DNA of 64,000 bases from Marinomonas sp. CT5 (GCF_018336975.1 NZ_CP025572.1:151495-215494); one strand, 5' to 3'; positions 44,219-54,561 are shown, counted from the stretch's first letter. The notes: a model not told the origin generated them from the sequence alone. Made by a program: numbers and translations.

Positions 44219-45403
44219 ATGAAAACTCATCGCGAATTAGCGGAACAACTCGACTTATTTCATTCAGAAGAACAGGCTCCAGGAATGATCTTTTGGCATT
44301 TCAATGGCTGGCATTTGTTTCAAAAAATTCAACAACACATGCGTCTTTGCTACCGCCAATATGGCTTTAAAGAGGTACGTACTCCACAATTCATGAAAAA
44401 AGAGCTTTGGCATACTTCAGGTCATATGGATATGTATGCACAAGACATGTTTTTTGGAGGGGAACAGGGAGGCAGTCAAGAGTACGCGCTTAAGCCTATG
44501 TCTTGTCCGGCGCATATTCTACTGTATAAGCGAGGTGTTCATAGTTATCGGGACCTACCGCTTAGGTTATTTGAATTTGGTTTGGTTCATCGTAATGAAT
44601 CATCTGGCTCGTTAAATGGCTGCTTGCGTTTGCGTCAGTTTACTCAAGATGATGCTCATGTATTTTGTGCTTGGTCTCAGGCTCAGCAAGAAGTACGACA
44701 GTTTTTGAAACGAGCTAAGCAAATTTATCAGGATTATGGCTACCAAGCCTTGGAAGTGAAAATCTCAACAAAGCCAGAAAAAGCTTTAGGCGATGACGCT
44801 TCTTGGGTACGAGCAGAGGCTATTTTGAAAGCGGCTTGTGAGGAGGAAAATGTGCCTTTTGACATTCAAGTTGGAGAAGGGGCGTTTTATGGACCCAAGA
44901 TTGAATTAGCTCTAGAAGGCGCGATTGGACGTATTTGGCAATGTGGCACAGTCCAGCTGGATTTTAATTTACCTGAGCGTTTTGCATTGGAATGTAATAA
45001 CGAACAAGGGGAATGGGATCGCCCAATTATTTTGCATCAAGCTGTTTATGGTTCGATAGAACGCTGGATAGGTATCTTATTAGAGGTTTATCAAGGAGTT
45101 TTGCCTGAATGGATTCATCCTCAGCCTGTTGCGATTGTCAGTGTGAATGATTCGGTTTTGGACTATGCAAATAAGGTGCGAGCTAACTTAGAAGAAAAGG
45201 GATTTAATGTACATTGTGAATTTGGTGATCATTCGGTTGGTCGTAAAATTAAACGAGGCTTTGAGCTTAAAATCCCTAATATCGTTATTATTGGTGATCA
45301 GGAAGTAAAATCAGAGACAGTTTCCGTACGTCGAGGAAAAAAGGTCGAAGTGATGGAGGAAGCGGCACTCGGATTATTCTTAATGGCAAAGCAACATGAG
45401 TAA
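44219..45403 (+). CDS. Short threonyl-tRNA synthetase paralogue lacking TGS and editing domains
   Basis: 394 residues versus about 640 for a normal ThrRS. The protein begins at the catalytic domain (THRELAEQLDLFHSEEQAPG) and ends with the anticodon-binding domain; the N-terminal TGS and Ser-tRNA editing domains are absent. Class II motifs are intact: motif 2 FGLVHRNESSGSLNGCLRLR and motif 3 GSIERWIGILLE with Arg282. The zinc ligands are Cys96 (PMSCPAH), His147 (FTQDDAH) and His273 (ILHQAVYGS). Some usually strict positions differ (PMNCPGH to PMSCPAH; HGLMRVRGF to NGCLRLRQF). AGGAGAAAGG precedes the ATG. It should charge tRNA-Thr but cannot proofread serine. Confidence 0.9.
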   Translation: MKTHRELAEQLDLFHSEEQAPGMIFWHFNGWHLFQKIQQHMRLCYRQYGFKEVRTPQFMKKELWHTSGHMDMYAQDMFFGGEQGGSQEYALKPMSCPAHILLYKRGVHSYRDLPLRLFEFGLVHRNESSGSLNGCLRLRQFTQDDAHVFCAWSQAQQEVRQFLKRAKQIYQDYGYQALEVKISTKPEKALGDDASWVRAEAILKAACEEENVPFDIQVGEGAFYGPKIELALEGAIGRIWQCGTVQLDFNLPERFALECNNEQGEWDRPIILHQAVYGSIERWIGILLEVYQGVLPEWIHPQPVAIVSVNDSVLDYANKVRANLEEKGFNVHCEFGDHSVGRKIKRGFELKIPNIVIIGDQEVKSETVSVRRGKKVEVMEEAALGLFLMAKQHE

Positions 45404-45430
45404 AAAGAAAATAAATAAGAGGAACTTTAT

Positions 45431-45477
45431 ATGACCAGCGAAACCAGATAGGCCGCCAAGTGATTGGCGGCCTTTTT
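45431..45477 (+). terminator. Terminator after the short ThrRS gene, with a six-codon ORF in front
   Basis: GGCCGCCAA (45451-45459) and TTGGCGGCC (45464-45472) form a 9-bp stem with a GTGA loop and five T. A tiny ORF reading MTSETR (45431-45451) ends on the first base of the stem and has AGAGGA seven bases before its ATG. I do not claim it is functional. Confidence 0.75.
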
Positions 45478-45492
45478 ATTGATTGGCAATCA

Positions 45493-47493
45493 TTACTTAC
45501 TTTCTTTTGAAAAACTCTCTCGTAGTTTAACGATCCAATTGCCAAGTTTATGCATCACTGTACTGCCTTTACCAAGTAGCTCGTACATTTCCTCTTCAAA
45601 CCGAGATTGCTGGGTTTCTTCTGATTCTGGCAATGGAGGCAAAATGTGTGCAAAGTAGGTTTTGTCGAGCAAGCGATGGAGTAATCGTTCTCCCATAAAT
45701 GGCTGACCACTGTTAAGGGCTCTGGCACCTTTAATCAGGTTCCGAATGTCGTATTGAGTAGGGCTAATATCGGGAACTTGCTTAGGAATATTAAGTAACT
45801 TATACACACCAATACGAGCTGTACGAATAGAAGCTTCCATGGTGAATATAATGTCGTTGCGAGTTTCTACAAACTGCCCGATCAAACCTAAATTAGTACA
45901 ACCTTCTGGTACAGCATGAGGACGGTCACCAGCGGCACGAGTCATAAATTGAGCGGTGATGTAGGGCATCAAAGCAAGGCGAACCTTAGTTTTGTCAACA
46001 ACCTCATCAAGCTGGTCTTCGATGCCAAGGTGGTAGCAAAGTTCTGTTAAAATCTCTTTGCCATTACATTGCGCCATAGTTTTTTGGATTCGATTGCCTT
46101 TTTTATCCATCAATAATCCATAAACCCAAAGTACTAAGGTATCAGCTGGTTGGTCTGGGAAGTGTGGCTGACGATTGCAAGTCACACTCAATAGCCAGTT
46201 GGAGTCGGTGATTGTGATGATACCACCAGTGACAGAGCGACCAGAGTAAGGGTCATTGACGGACAAAGTTTTCAGCTTGTCGACAAGAGGAGACGGCCGA
46301 CAAGTTAAGGTAGCTGATTCCCAGATCGATTTATCCACGTCTCCGTAGAATTTTTCTGGTTTACCGAAGACAGGCGATTTTTGCGCCAGATTTTTCCACA
46401 GGGTCCAGCCACTGTTTTCTCCCGGGTCCTGCTTATCGCAAGTTAGTTCTGGTGTGGTGTCCATATCGCCATAGGCAGTATGCTCTGTCATTGAACCAGT
46501 GAGGGCAAAGACCAAATCACCGAGTCCCACATGAATATGCTTGGCTTCTTCTTGTCCATCCTTGATGACAACGGCACGAATACCAGTGACCGTTTTTTTC
46601 TCACCAGAGAAGTTAATATCTAGGTCTTCCACTCGCGTGCCAAACTGAAAATGCACGCCTTTCCCACGTAACATGTCGGCCAAGGGTTTGATAAAGGTAT
46701 CGTATTGGTTGTACTTAGGAAAAACCAAAGCGGACATATCAGCAAAGCCGTCAATAGAATCGAGGAATCGATGCAGATAGAGCTTTGTTTCTAACAAACT
46801 ATGACAATTTTTAAAAGCAAACATGGAGCGGAAAAGAAACCAAAAATGGGTTTTTAAGAAACCGTCACTGAAGTAATCTTCTATGCTAATGTCATCTAGT
46901 TCTTCCTTTCGTTTTAGCATTAAACGAATCAATTCCCATTGCTGAGATTTGCTAAGACCAAAATCTTTTGCATTCAACAATTTGCCACATTTATGCATTA
47001 AGCGAGCGTCAGAATAGTTTGGGTCGTTATCATTGATAAGACGATACTCATCAAGGATGGAATAACCTTCAGGCAGCTCAACGGCAGGCACATCTTGAAA
47101 TAAGTCCCATAAAGTGTCGTAGTTCCAATTCATTTCACGGCCACCGCGGATGATATAACCTTCTTCAGGATTACCCGCGCCGTCCATTGAACCGCCTTCC
47201 ACTGCCATCTCTTCCAAGATAGTGATATTTTCTGCTGGCATATGGGCGTCACGAATGAGGTAAAACGCCGCGGCCAGACCACCAATACCTCCACCAATAA
47301 TCCATGCTTTACGGTTTTTAATACCTGGGGTTGGTAAAGGCTTGTGGCGCGCATAAGGGGCAATAAAATCGTAAGGAGGCAAGGTATTTAATGCCTTATG
47401 GTGCCAATAGTCGCGGGTGCCATCTGGTTCATGCTCAAAGCCTTCAGGGGCCGTTGTAGAAATAGTAAAGGTCGAAATGTCTTCATAACTCAT
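45493..47493 (-). CDS. ohyA: Oleate hydratase
   Basis: About 666 residues, full length for the family formerly called myosin-cross-reactive antigen. The FAD-binding motif is [18 protein letters not shown], with [16 protein letters not shown] and [18 protein letters not shown] covering the substrate and catalytic region. [20 protein letters not shown] is also typical. It adds water to the cis-9 double bond of unsaturated fatty acids, giving 10-hydroxy acids, using FAD as a structural cofactor. ATG at 47493 has GGAG eight bases upstream; a GTG one codon earlier is equally close. It is monocistronic. Confidence 0.95.
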   Translation of the reverse strand: MSYEDISTFTISTTAPEGFEHEPDGTRDYWHHKALNTLPPYDFIAPYARHKPLPTPGIKNRKAWIIGGGIGGLAAAFYLIRDAHMPAENITILEEMAVEGGSMDGAGNPEEGYIIRGGREMNWNYDTLWDLFQDVPAVELPEGYSILDEYRLINDNDPNYSDARLMHKCGKLLNAKDFGLSKSQQWELIRLMLKRKEELDDISIEDYFSDGFLKTHFWFLFRSMFAFKNCHSLLETKLYLHRFLDSIDGFADMSALVFPKYNQYDTFIKPLADMLRGKGVHFQFGTRVEDLDINFSGEKKTVTGIRAVVIKDGQEEAKHIHVGLGDLVFALTGSMTEHTAYGDMDTTPELTCDKQDPGENSGWTLWKNLAQKSPVFGKPEKFYGDVDKSIWESATLTCRPSPLVDKLKTLSVNDPYSGRSVTGGIITITDSNWLLSVTCNRQPHFPDQPADTLVLWVYGLLMDKKGNRIQKTMAQCNGKEILTELCYHLGIEDQLDEVVDKTKVRLALMPYITAQFMTRAAGDRPHAVPEGCTNLGLIGQFVETRNDIIFTMEASIRTARIGVYKLLNIPKQVPDISPTQYDIRNLIKGARALNSGQPFMGERLLHRLLDKTYFAHILPPLPESEETQQSRFEEEMYELLGKGSTVMHKLGNWIVKLRESFSKESK

Positions 47494-47787
47494 CACTCAG
47501 TCTCCTTGCTTGAATGCATCGTTAATAATGCTGACTGACATGGTGACACGCACGATGGTCGGGAAGGCTGCGTTATATCAAGGGTTAGATGTTGAATTGA
47601 GCAAGAATATTGATAAATGATGAAATGAGCCAAGATGGCCCGTTAGGTTTTGTAAGTGCTTGATTGTAGTTTGCAGAAAACGTGTAGTCTAAGTGCATTT
47701 GCTCGAATGCGGTTGTTTTTTATCCCCCTATCGCCAAGTATGAATACAGCAACACGACATTAAAGAAACGCTAACTAGGAGGAAGAT

Positions 47788-48240
47788 ATGCAAACTCAAA
47801 CTGCACATGCCCACCACATTACAGACATTATTAAAGTAATGAACGGCGGTATCGAATTCTACCAAGAAGCGAAAACGAAATTAGACGATACAACGTACAA
47901 CGCCTTTTTTGATCGTATGATAGGCGCTAAATCTGAAGCGGTTGCTGAGCTACAGCCTTTTGCCGTTGATCAGCAGGGTGAAGTGGAAACGGATGCCGAT
48001 AACCTAGTTAAAGCACGCCAAGCTTACACTAAACTGATCTCAAAAATTTCCAGTGAACCGACCTCTTTCACCTATGTGGATCAACTGGAAGAAGTGGAAG
48101 ATAAAGTGCTAGAAGAGCTAGATTTAGCACTAGAAAGAAACCAACCTCAAGATTGTGAGGTCACTCTACGCCGCGTGAAGGTTAGAATGAAAGAGTGCCA
48201 CGATGAAATGAAAGCATTACAAGTCGCTGCTCAGCACTAA
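47788..48240 (+). CDS. PA2169-family four-helix-bundle protein (DUF2383)
   Basis: 150 residues, almost entirely helical. The ferritin-like pattern is DIIKVMNGGIEFYQEAKTKL at the start, DRMIGAKSEAVAEL, then two long helices with EEVEDKVLEELDLALE. This matches the PA2169/DUF2383 group, often seen with stress genes; no biochemical role is established. AGGAGGAAG precedes the ATG with ideal spacing, suggesting strong translation. It is a single gene with its own terminator. Confidence 0.85.
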   Translation: MQTQTAHAHHITDIIKVMNGGIEFYQEAKTKLDDTTYNAFFDRMIGAKSEAVAELQPFAVDQQGEVETDADNLVKARQAYTKLISKISSEPTSFTYVDQLEEVEDKVLEELDLALERNQPQDCEVTLRRVKVRMKECHDEMKALQVAAQH

Positions 48241-48335
48241 TTTTTGTGCTTAAAGTAAGTGGTTTATTGTATTTTTGAGCCACTCTCTCCTTATTGTTGA
48301 ATAAGGGAAAAGCGAATAAATATACGGTTTTATTC

Positions 48336-48377
48336 AAAAGCCAGCATTGACAGATTAGGCGTCGATGCTGGCTTTTT
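48336..48377 (+). terminator. Rho-independent terminator after the DUF2383 gene
   Basis: AAAAGCCAGCAT and ATGCTGGCTTTTT form a 12-bp stem with a T-run. Confidence 0.85.
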
Positions 48378-48496
48378 CTTTGTCTATTCATCAAGTTAGC
48401 TCACTGGTGATGTGGTCATATTTATATCCTATGCGCAGTTTTGTACTTGCTATTCTCCGTGTCGTTTGTCAGGGTATAGTGGTATAAGGAGTATTT

Positions 48497-50485
48497 ATGA
48501 CCAATTCACAAAAGACTGCAACTGGTGCGATATTGTTACCAGTATTTATTCCCACCGTTATTGTTACATTATTTCTCATTGCCGGAACCCTAAGTAATCC
48601 AGAGCTTGCTGGGCAGGCATTTCAAAGTGCTTTGTCATGGGTAACCCAGACCTTTGGTTGGTTCTATATGCTAGCGACGGCGATTTTTCTTGTGTTTCTT
48701 GTCTGCGTTGGATTCAGTAGTTGGGGAAATATCCGTTTAGGGCCGGATCATGGTGATCCGGAATACAGTTTCCCTGCTTGGTTTGCGATGCTGTTTTCCG
48801 CCGGTTACGGTATCGCTTTGCTTTTCTTCGGCGTGGCTGAGCCGGTGTTGCACTTTTCTCAACCACCTAATGCGACAGCAGAAACCATTGGGGCGGCTCG
48901 CGAAGCCATGCAAATTGCCTACTTTCATTGGGGCTTACATATTTGGGGGATTTACGGCCTGATGGGGCTTGTACTTGCTTATTTTGCATTTCGTCATGGT
49001 TTGCCTTTGTCTGTACGTTCGGCGCTTTATCCTCTGATTGGTGATCGTATCTATGGTCCTATTGGTCATGTGGTCGATGTGTTTGCCATTCTTGGTACCT
49101 TGTTTGGTTTGGCTACGACGCTGGGTTTATCGGTCACGCAAATCAATGCGGGTTTGCATTACCTTTGGGAAGACATTCCGATTAATTCTACGGTACAAAT
49201 CATCGCCATTGGGTTGATTACGCTTGCCGCGATTGGTTCTGTTATTGCGGGTATGGATAAAGGGGTCAAAAACCTATCGATTTTGAACATGGCTTTGGCT
49301 GTTTTCATTATGGTTATTGTGTTCTTTGTAGGACCAAGCATTCATATCCTTGATGCTTTTGTTCAAAACACAGGGGCCTACCTGAGTAATATTGTAGAAC
49401 GTACGTTTAACCTACAGGCTTACACGCAAAGCGATTGGATTGGTAACTGGACACTGTTCATCTTTGCTTGGACCATTGCTTGGGCACCATTTGTCGGTTT
49501 GTTTATTGCCAAGATTAGTCGTGGTCGAACAATTCGTCAGTTTATTTTTGGTGTGCTTGCGGTGCCGACCTTGTTTACTTTCCTGTGGTTTTCCATCTTT
49601 GGCGACACCGCGCTGTATTTGATCATGGAACAGGGTAAAGATGTCTTGATTGGTGAAGTACAGGCGGATCACTCAGTTGCCTTATTCCAGTTTTATGACT
49701 TGCTACCTTGGTCGACTTTCTTATCTGTCGTCACGGTTTTCTTGATTATTACTTTCTTTGTTACTTCGTCGGATTCAGGCTCTTTAGTGGTTGATTCATT
49801 GGCCTCTGGTGGTGCACTAGAAACACCGATTTGGCAGCGTGTTTTCTGGGCGTCTCTTGAAGGTGTCATTGCCGCTACCTTGCTGTTGGCTGGTGGCTTG
49901 GGTGCCTTGCAAACGATGAGTATTCTGGCCGCCTTACCTTTTGCGGTGATTATGCTATTAGCCGCCATGGGCTTGTGGCGAGCCTTGGTGATTGAAGGTC
50001 ATCGCGGTGCCGCAGTAGAAGCCGCAGCGACTCCTGGCCGAGCTTTCAGCCATGAAGGCAGCTGGCGCAAGCGCTTAAGTACACTGTTTAAATTTCCTGG
50101 CGAAGCTAAGGTGACGCATTTCATTAAAGATGTGGTTGAGCCGGCGATGGAAGAGGTTCAAAAAGAGTTGGCGATTCATGGTTGGAAAGCCAACATCACG
50201 AAAGAAAAAAATGGCGTTACTTTCCAGTTGGAGCGTGATGAAAGATTAGACTTCTTTTATCAAGTGGTTGCCACAGAGCATGAAATACCAGAAGCACACA
50301 GTGATTATTCGAAATACGATACGCACTGGCAAGCCGATGTGTATATTCGCAATGGGGCGCTGGGTTATGAGCTTTACGGTTGCAGTCAAGATGAGGTAAT
50401 ACGTGATCTTATTGATCAGCTAGAGCAGTATTTCAACTTTGTTGATGCCGCTCCAGGACAGTTACCTTGGAATGCTGTTCCCTAG
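48497..50485 (+). CDS. BCCT family betaine/choline/carnitine transporter (BetT-like)
   Basis: 662 residues with about 12 membrane helices and a soluble C-terminal tail of about 160 residues. BCCT features are GNIRLGPDHGDPEYSFPAWF, AMLFSAGYGIALLFFGVAEP, HWGLHIWGIYGL, and the WTIAWAPFVGLFIAKISRGR region. The long tail resembles that of BetT choline transporters, in which it tunes osmotic activation. It imports a quaternary-ammonium osmolyte, driven by an ion gradient. TAAGGAG lies before the ATG. A strong terminator follows. Confidence 0.92.
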   Translation: MTNSQKTATGAILLPVFIPTVIVTLFLIAGTLSNPELAGQAFQSALSWVTQTFGWFYMLATAIFLVFLVCVGFSSWGNIRLGPDHGDPEYSFPAWFAMLFSAGYGIALLFFGVAEPVLHFSQPPNATAETIGAAREAMQIAYFHWGLHIWGIYGLMGLVLAYFAFRHGLPLSVRSALYPLIGDRIYGPIGHVVDVFAILGTLFGLATTLGLSVTQINAGLHYLWEDIPINSTVQIIAIGLITLAAIGSVIAGMDKGVKNLSILNMALAVFIMVIVFFVGPSIHILDAFVQNTGAYLSNIVERTFNLQAYTQSDWIGNWTLFIFAWTIAWAPFVGLFIAKISRGRTIRQFIFGVLAVPTLFTFLWFSIFGDTALYLIMEQGKDVLIGEVQADHSVALFQFYDLLPWSTFLSVVTVFLIITFFVTSSDSGSLVVDSLASGGALETPIWQRVFWASLEGVIAATLLLAGGLGALQTMSILAALPFAVIMLLAAMGLWRALVIEGHRGAAVEAAATPGRAFSHEGSWRKRLSTLFKFPGEAKVTHFIKDVVEPAMEEVQKELAIHGWKANITKEKNGVTFQLERDERLDFFYQVVATEHEIPEAHSDYSKYDTHWQADVYIRNGALGYELYGCSQDEVIRDLIDQLEQYFNFVDAAPGQLPWNAVP

Positions 50486-50503
50486 TCATTAAAGGAATAA
50501 AAT

Positions 50504-50534
50504 AAAAAGAGCGGCTTGATGCCGCTCTTTTTTT
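50504..50534 (+). terminator. Rho-independent terminator after the BCCT gene
   Basis: AAAAAGAGCGGC and GCCGCTCTTTTTTT pair around TTGAT, with a nine-T run. Confidence 0.85.
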
Positions 50535-50554
50535 GCAAAGCCTATATTCAGTGA

Positions 50555-52195
50555 TTAACTGATTACGGACTCTGGCACGATCACACTTAAAGAGCTCGGG
50601 TTAACAACTACCTCTAGCTTATCTGCTTGGCGTTCTTCACCGTCCACAACGTAATGTCCCACTTGACTGATATCGACTGTCACACGCTGTGCTGAGCGAT
50701 GAAAGATACCATTGTTACCTTCCTCTGCTTCGCTGTCTTCATTACGGTCCCCCATGCCAAGCATGGCTAATTCCGCTAAGTTTAAGATTTGCATGCGCTC
50801 TGGGTCTAACCAAGTTAAATCCAATTCGCCATCCATGATATTTGGCACGCCTTTGCCTTGAGCCAGTAAAGTGGTGACCGGAGCGGCATTGGCGATGGTT
50901 AAGCTGGGCGTTTTAATTGTGAAGGGCTCTTCATCGTTAAGCTGCACGGTAAATTCGTTGACTTCATTTTGTCCGATGGCTTCCCATAAGCCTTGTAAAT
51001 AGGCAAGTTGTCCACTGGAATTCTTTTTAGTACGGTCGGCTTTTTCTATCATTTGTTGCTCAAAGCCAACGCCTGCCAGTAAAAGCATTAATTCGCCATT
51101 ACAGGTTGCGGTATCAATGCGTTGTTCGCAGCCATCGATCAGGTTCAAACAAATGGTTTCTAGAGGCGCGATTTTTGACATAGTGCCGCACAAAACATGG
51201 CTTAACGCATTGGCGGTGCCAAATGGAATAATGCCCAATCTAATATTCGTGCCAACCAGTGCCGCAGCGACTTCCGTCACTGTGCCATCGCCACCGCAAG
51301 CAATGACCAAATCGGGTGAGGCTTTGACGGCTTCTTTCGCTAGTGCTGTGCCGTTTATTTCTGGTGTTGTAGTTTTCACTGTGACATCAAAGTAGGCGGA
51401 TAAATAACGCAATATTACGTCTTCTTGTTCTTCCCACTGGCGCGTTCCAGATACTGGATTAGCGATTAGCCATGCTGAGTTTTGAACCACCAGAAGCTTG
51501 TTATCCAAGGCGCGTTTTAAATATTTAAATTGGCGTTTATTTAAACGGGCTGTTTTGCGTATCTCGCGTATTTTATCCATGATCTCACTGGGAGTGGACT
51601 TAGGATTCTGGCTGAGCAAATAGGCCGCCATGATAAAGACGGATCGACCACGACCCAGCGCACAATGTATGACCACAGAACGACCTGTTTTGCGGTGCGT
51701 GTGTATCCAGTTGAGTGCGCGATGTATCTGCGTGTCAGAAGGCACCGAATGATCAAGAATCGGAACGTTTAAATAATCCACATCCGCTTGATAAGACATC
51801 CAATTTAACGAGCTGAATTCGGCTGTCACATCTAATACCGCGTTGATATTTTCACCCTTGATTTGGTGAATATCTGAAGGGAACAAACGTCGCGCAAGAT
51901 AAAGACCATCGTCTATTTTTTGCAGTGCTGGAACCGAATCGGTGCTTCTTGCCCAGCTATTATAAAGCTGTGTACTCCATAAGAACGGCATAAATATCCA
52001 GCGAATATAAATAGGTACCGTACCATCGGAACGTTTACGGAAGATCGTGGGTTTATTTAGAAGGTAGGCCAGACTGACAGTAAAAAAAGACAGGGCTAAC
52101 CATGCCCAAGCTAATTGAAAATAGACATTGCTGGTCATGATAACCAACAAAACGAAAACCGCTGTAATCAATAAATAGTAACTTGGTTTAAACAA
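50555..52195 (-). CDS. Fusion of dual-specificity phosphatase and diacylglycerol/lipid kinase
   Basis: A 546-residue protein. Two N-terminal membrane helices (about 5-47) precede a phosphatase domain with the P-loop VIHCALGRGRSVFIMAAYLL (Cx5R). A DAGKc lipid-kinase domain follows, with IACGGDGTVTEVAAALVG and LGIIPFGTANALSHVL, and a YegS/DgkB-type C-terminal part (VDGEERQADKLEVVVNPSSL). The chain could phosphorylate a lipid such as diacylglycerol and remove phosphate from a related lipid or protein. Translation begins at TTG, supported by AGGAG seven bases upstream. Confidence 0.82.
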   Translation of the reverse strand: MFKPSYYLLITAVFVLLVIMTSNVYFQLAWAWLALSFFTVSLAYLLNKPTIFRKRSDGTVPIYIRWIFMPFLWSTQLYNSWARSTDSVPALQKIDDGLYLARRLFPSDIHQIKGENINAVLDVTAEFSSLNWMSYQADVDYLNVPILDHSVPSDTQIHRALNWIHTHRKTGRSVVIHCALGRGRSVFIMAAYLLSQNPKSTPSEIMDKIREIRKTARLNKRQFKYLKRALDNKLLVVQNSAWLIANPVSGTRQWEEQEDVILRYLSAYFDVTVKTTTPEINGTALAKEAVKASPDLVIACGGDGTVTEVAAALVGTNIRLGIIPFGTANALSHVLCGTMSKIAPLETICLNLIDGCEQRIDTATCNGELMLLLAGVGFEQQMIEKADRTKKNSSGQLAYLQGLWEAIGQNEVNEFTVQLNDEEPFTIKTPSLTIANAAPVTTLLAQGKGVPNIMDGELDLTWLDPERMQILNLAELAMLGMGDRNEDSEAEEGNNGIFHRSAQRVTVDISQVGHYVVDGEERQADKLEVVVNPSSLSVIVPESVIS

Positions 52196-52288
52196 TACAA
52201 CTCTCCTAGAGTTCAGCCATAGTTAGGACAGATTAACACACCCCCCTCTAAAATAAAGTTAAGGGAAAAGGCGTTGTCTAGATGACAC

Positions 52289-53158
52289 TTAATATCTAAT
52301 GCCGGTTATCTGAGAATTAAACACCGAGTTTTCTACAATAATTTTTTCTAAGCGACGTGTGGCCTCGTTGGCTTTGCTGGATGTAAACAGTGTCACTTCC
52401 ATGTCAGGAAGAGGCGGAAGATCATTATGGATAAGGAGATCATCTTCAACGGTATGATAGGGAACGATGGCAATACCAATGCCGGCACGAACTGCCGCAA
52501 TCACCCCTGATCGGCTCTGACTTGTAAAGGCTATACGATAAGGGATATTTGCGGCATCCATTGCTTCACAAGCGTATTCACGATGTTTACAGCCTTTGGC
52601 AAACACCACTAATGGAAGTACCGCTTGAGTATGAACGAAATGATCTTTTGAACCGACCCAAACTAGCTCGTCTCGACGTAGACGAACACCGCCTTCTGTA
52701 TCGGCAAGCATTTCTACAAGGGCGATATCCAGTTTGCCTTTTTCCAGCAAATCTACCAGATAATCAGGACGATAATCGCAGAATGCTTCCAGTTCCGCTT
52801 CGGGATAGCTCAGGATGAAATCCTGCAAAATGGGAGCAAGTGTTCGACTTGCGTATTGATCATGGGTGCCAAGTCGAACAACACCACTAATATCTATGTT
52901 TTGAAACGATCCGACGATTTGGTCATGAAGATTTAAAAGCTGCTGAGCATGAGCTTTCAACTGTACCCCAACCGCGGTCAATCGTACGCCATGTTGTCCA
53001 CGTTCCATCAGCGGATTGGCAATCAAATCTTCCAACCGATTGAGTTGCATACTCACCGTAGAAGGGGCTTTATGCAGCTGTTTTGCGGCCTCTGTCAGGT
53101 TCAGAGTGTCAGCCACAACCATGAAAGTACGGAGTAAATTTATAGGCAAATCTCGCAT
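52289..53158 (-). CDS. LysR family transcriptional regulator
   Basis: 289 residues. The winged helix has NLTEAAKQLHKAPSTVSMQL (about 21-40) and NRLEDLIANPLMERGQHGVRL, followed by a LysR effector domain with VRLGTHDQYASRTLAP. It is divergent from an MFS transporter 133 bases away, the usual position of a LysR target. No terminal truncation is seen. Confidence 0.88.
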   Translation of the reverse strand: MRDLPINLLRTFMVVADTLNLTEAAKQLHKAPSTVSMQLNRLEDLIANPLMERGQHGVRLTAVGVQLKAHAQQLLNLHDQIVGSFQNIDISGVVRLGTHDQYASRTLAPILQDFILSYPEAELEAFCDYRPDYLVDLLEKGKLDIALVEMLADTEGGVRLRRDELVWVGSKDHFVHTQAVLPLVVFAKGCKHREYACEAMDAANIPYRIAFTSQSRSGVIAAVRAGIGIAIVPYHTVEDDLLIHNDLPPLPDMEVTLFTSSKANEATRRLEKIIVENSVFNSQITGIRY

Positions 53159-53291
53159 TGTTGAGCCTTCAATAAAGTTGAACGTAGAATTTAATATTTA
53201 TCGATTTACTGAATAAAAGCAAGCTCCTAATATAGCGCCGTTGATGGTTATTTATACACCTTTATCGGGTGTTTGAGCGAGGAGGTTTTCG

Positions 53292-54503
53292 ATGCGTATT
53301 CCAATTACATTTGGCTTTAATCAAGTCATTAGCCACGGATTTGGTCTTTTTTTGTTCGCCGCATTGGTACCGACAATGCAAGGCTCTGTTGATATTAATA
53401 GCTGGCATCTCGCTCTCTCTGGTGCTCTAACGCAGGTATCCTATTTAGTTGGTGCCATGCTATTGGGGGTGATCGGCCCGCGTTTAGACTCTGGACGCTT
53501 GTTATTGGTCACTGGCACCTTGACCACGTCTCTGCTCTTTACCATGGCTTGGCTTGATAACACGACCACCATGATTTTTGTTCTCACAATTATGGCGGCA
53601 AGCGCGGCGATTAGTTGGGGCTCGATAGTCGAGTTGGTCACACGCTATGGTCGAGCTGATCGGACAGCCACCAACCTATCTATTGCTTCAAGTGGCACGG
53701 CATGGGGTTATAGTGTTAACGGCCTGATTATTTTGCTCATTGTTCCACTACTAGGCTGGCGTAGTGGTTGGATGGCGGCATCAGTACTTGGGCTTATTAC
53801 CTTATTAGCTACCTATAGTTTGCTTAAAAGTGTTCGCTCGCAGGCACAAGATCAAGACATTGATGTGACTTTTGCTATGGGGACACGACAGTTATTTAAA
53901 ACGGTATTGCGTGAGCGTACCGCGTTTCTGGCTTGCTTTATCTTATTATTAGTGGGTGCTTCAAGCATAACATTTACAACTTGGCTAAATACCTATTTGG
54001 CGGAACTGTCGCTACCACCCGCATTGGGCGGCTACACTTGGGGAATTATTGGCTTAACCGGCATGGTTGCGGGGTTTTTAATCGGCAAAATAGCGGATAA
54101 AAAGGGGCCTAGTGTCGCACTGTTAGGGATTTTTTCGATCTTCGCCTTGGGGCTATTGGCTTTTACTTATCGTCCTGCTCAGTTTGTTATGGTCGCCGGT
54201 TTTGGCTACGGCATGATGTATTTTCCGATTTGGGGCATTATCGCCGGTTGGGTCAGCAAACAATATTCGTCTAAAGCGACGATGCAGATTAATGGCATTG
54301 GTATGGTTGCTTTTGGTCTAGGCGGTGCGTTAGGTAATGTGTTTGCAGGGATGATCTACGATGCAACAGGCAGCTTATCTAATGTGTATATGCTGATTTG
54401 TGGATTGGGTGTCGTGTTATTTGTATTGGCAATGTATATTTTCTTGCATGAACGTCAATCTCAAAAGCCACATGCCGACAGCTTCTTACAACCAGAAATT
54501 TGA
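53292..54503 (+). CDS. MFS transporter
   Basis: 403 residues with 12 predicted membrane helices and a charged end. The helix-2/3 loop GVIGPRLDSGRLLLVTGTLT corresponds to the MFS motif A, and GFLIGKIADKKGPSVALLG to its second-half copy. It shows no family-specific substrate motif. The sequence is closest in style to YbfB/DHA1-like exporters or carboxylate transporters. GAGGAGG lies just before the ATG. It is probably controlled by the divergent LysR regulator. Confidence 0.85.
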   Translation: MRIPITFGFNQVISHGFGLFLFAALVPTMQGSVDINSWHLALSGALTQVSYLVGAMLLGVIGPRLDSGRLLLVTGTLTTSLLFTMAWLDNTTTMIFVLTIMAASAAISWGSIVELVTRYGRADRTATNLSIASSGTAWGYSVNGLIILLIVPLLGWRSGWMAASVLGLITLLATYSLLKSVRSQAQDQDIDVTFAMGTRQLFKTVLRERTAFLACFILLLVGASSITFTTWLNTYLAELSLPPALGGYTWGIIGLTGMVAGFLIGKIADKKGPSVALLGIFSIFALGLLAFTYRPAQFVMVAGFGYGMMYFPIWGIIAGWVSKQYSSKATMQINGIGMVAFGLGGALGNVFAGMIYDATGSLSNVYMLICGLGVVLFVLAMYIFLHERQSQKPHADSFLQPEI

Positions 54504-54561
54504 TAGATATGGGTGTTAACTCACCTGTGAGCTTGTTTTTTTATGAGCGGATTGCCGGCCG

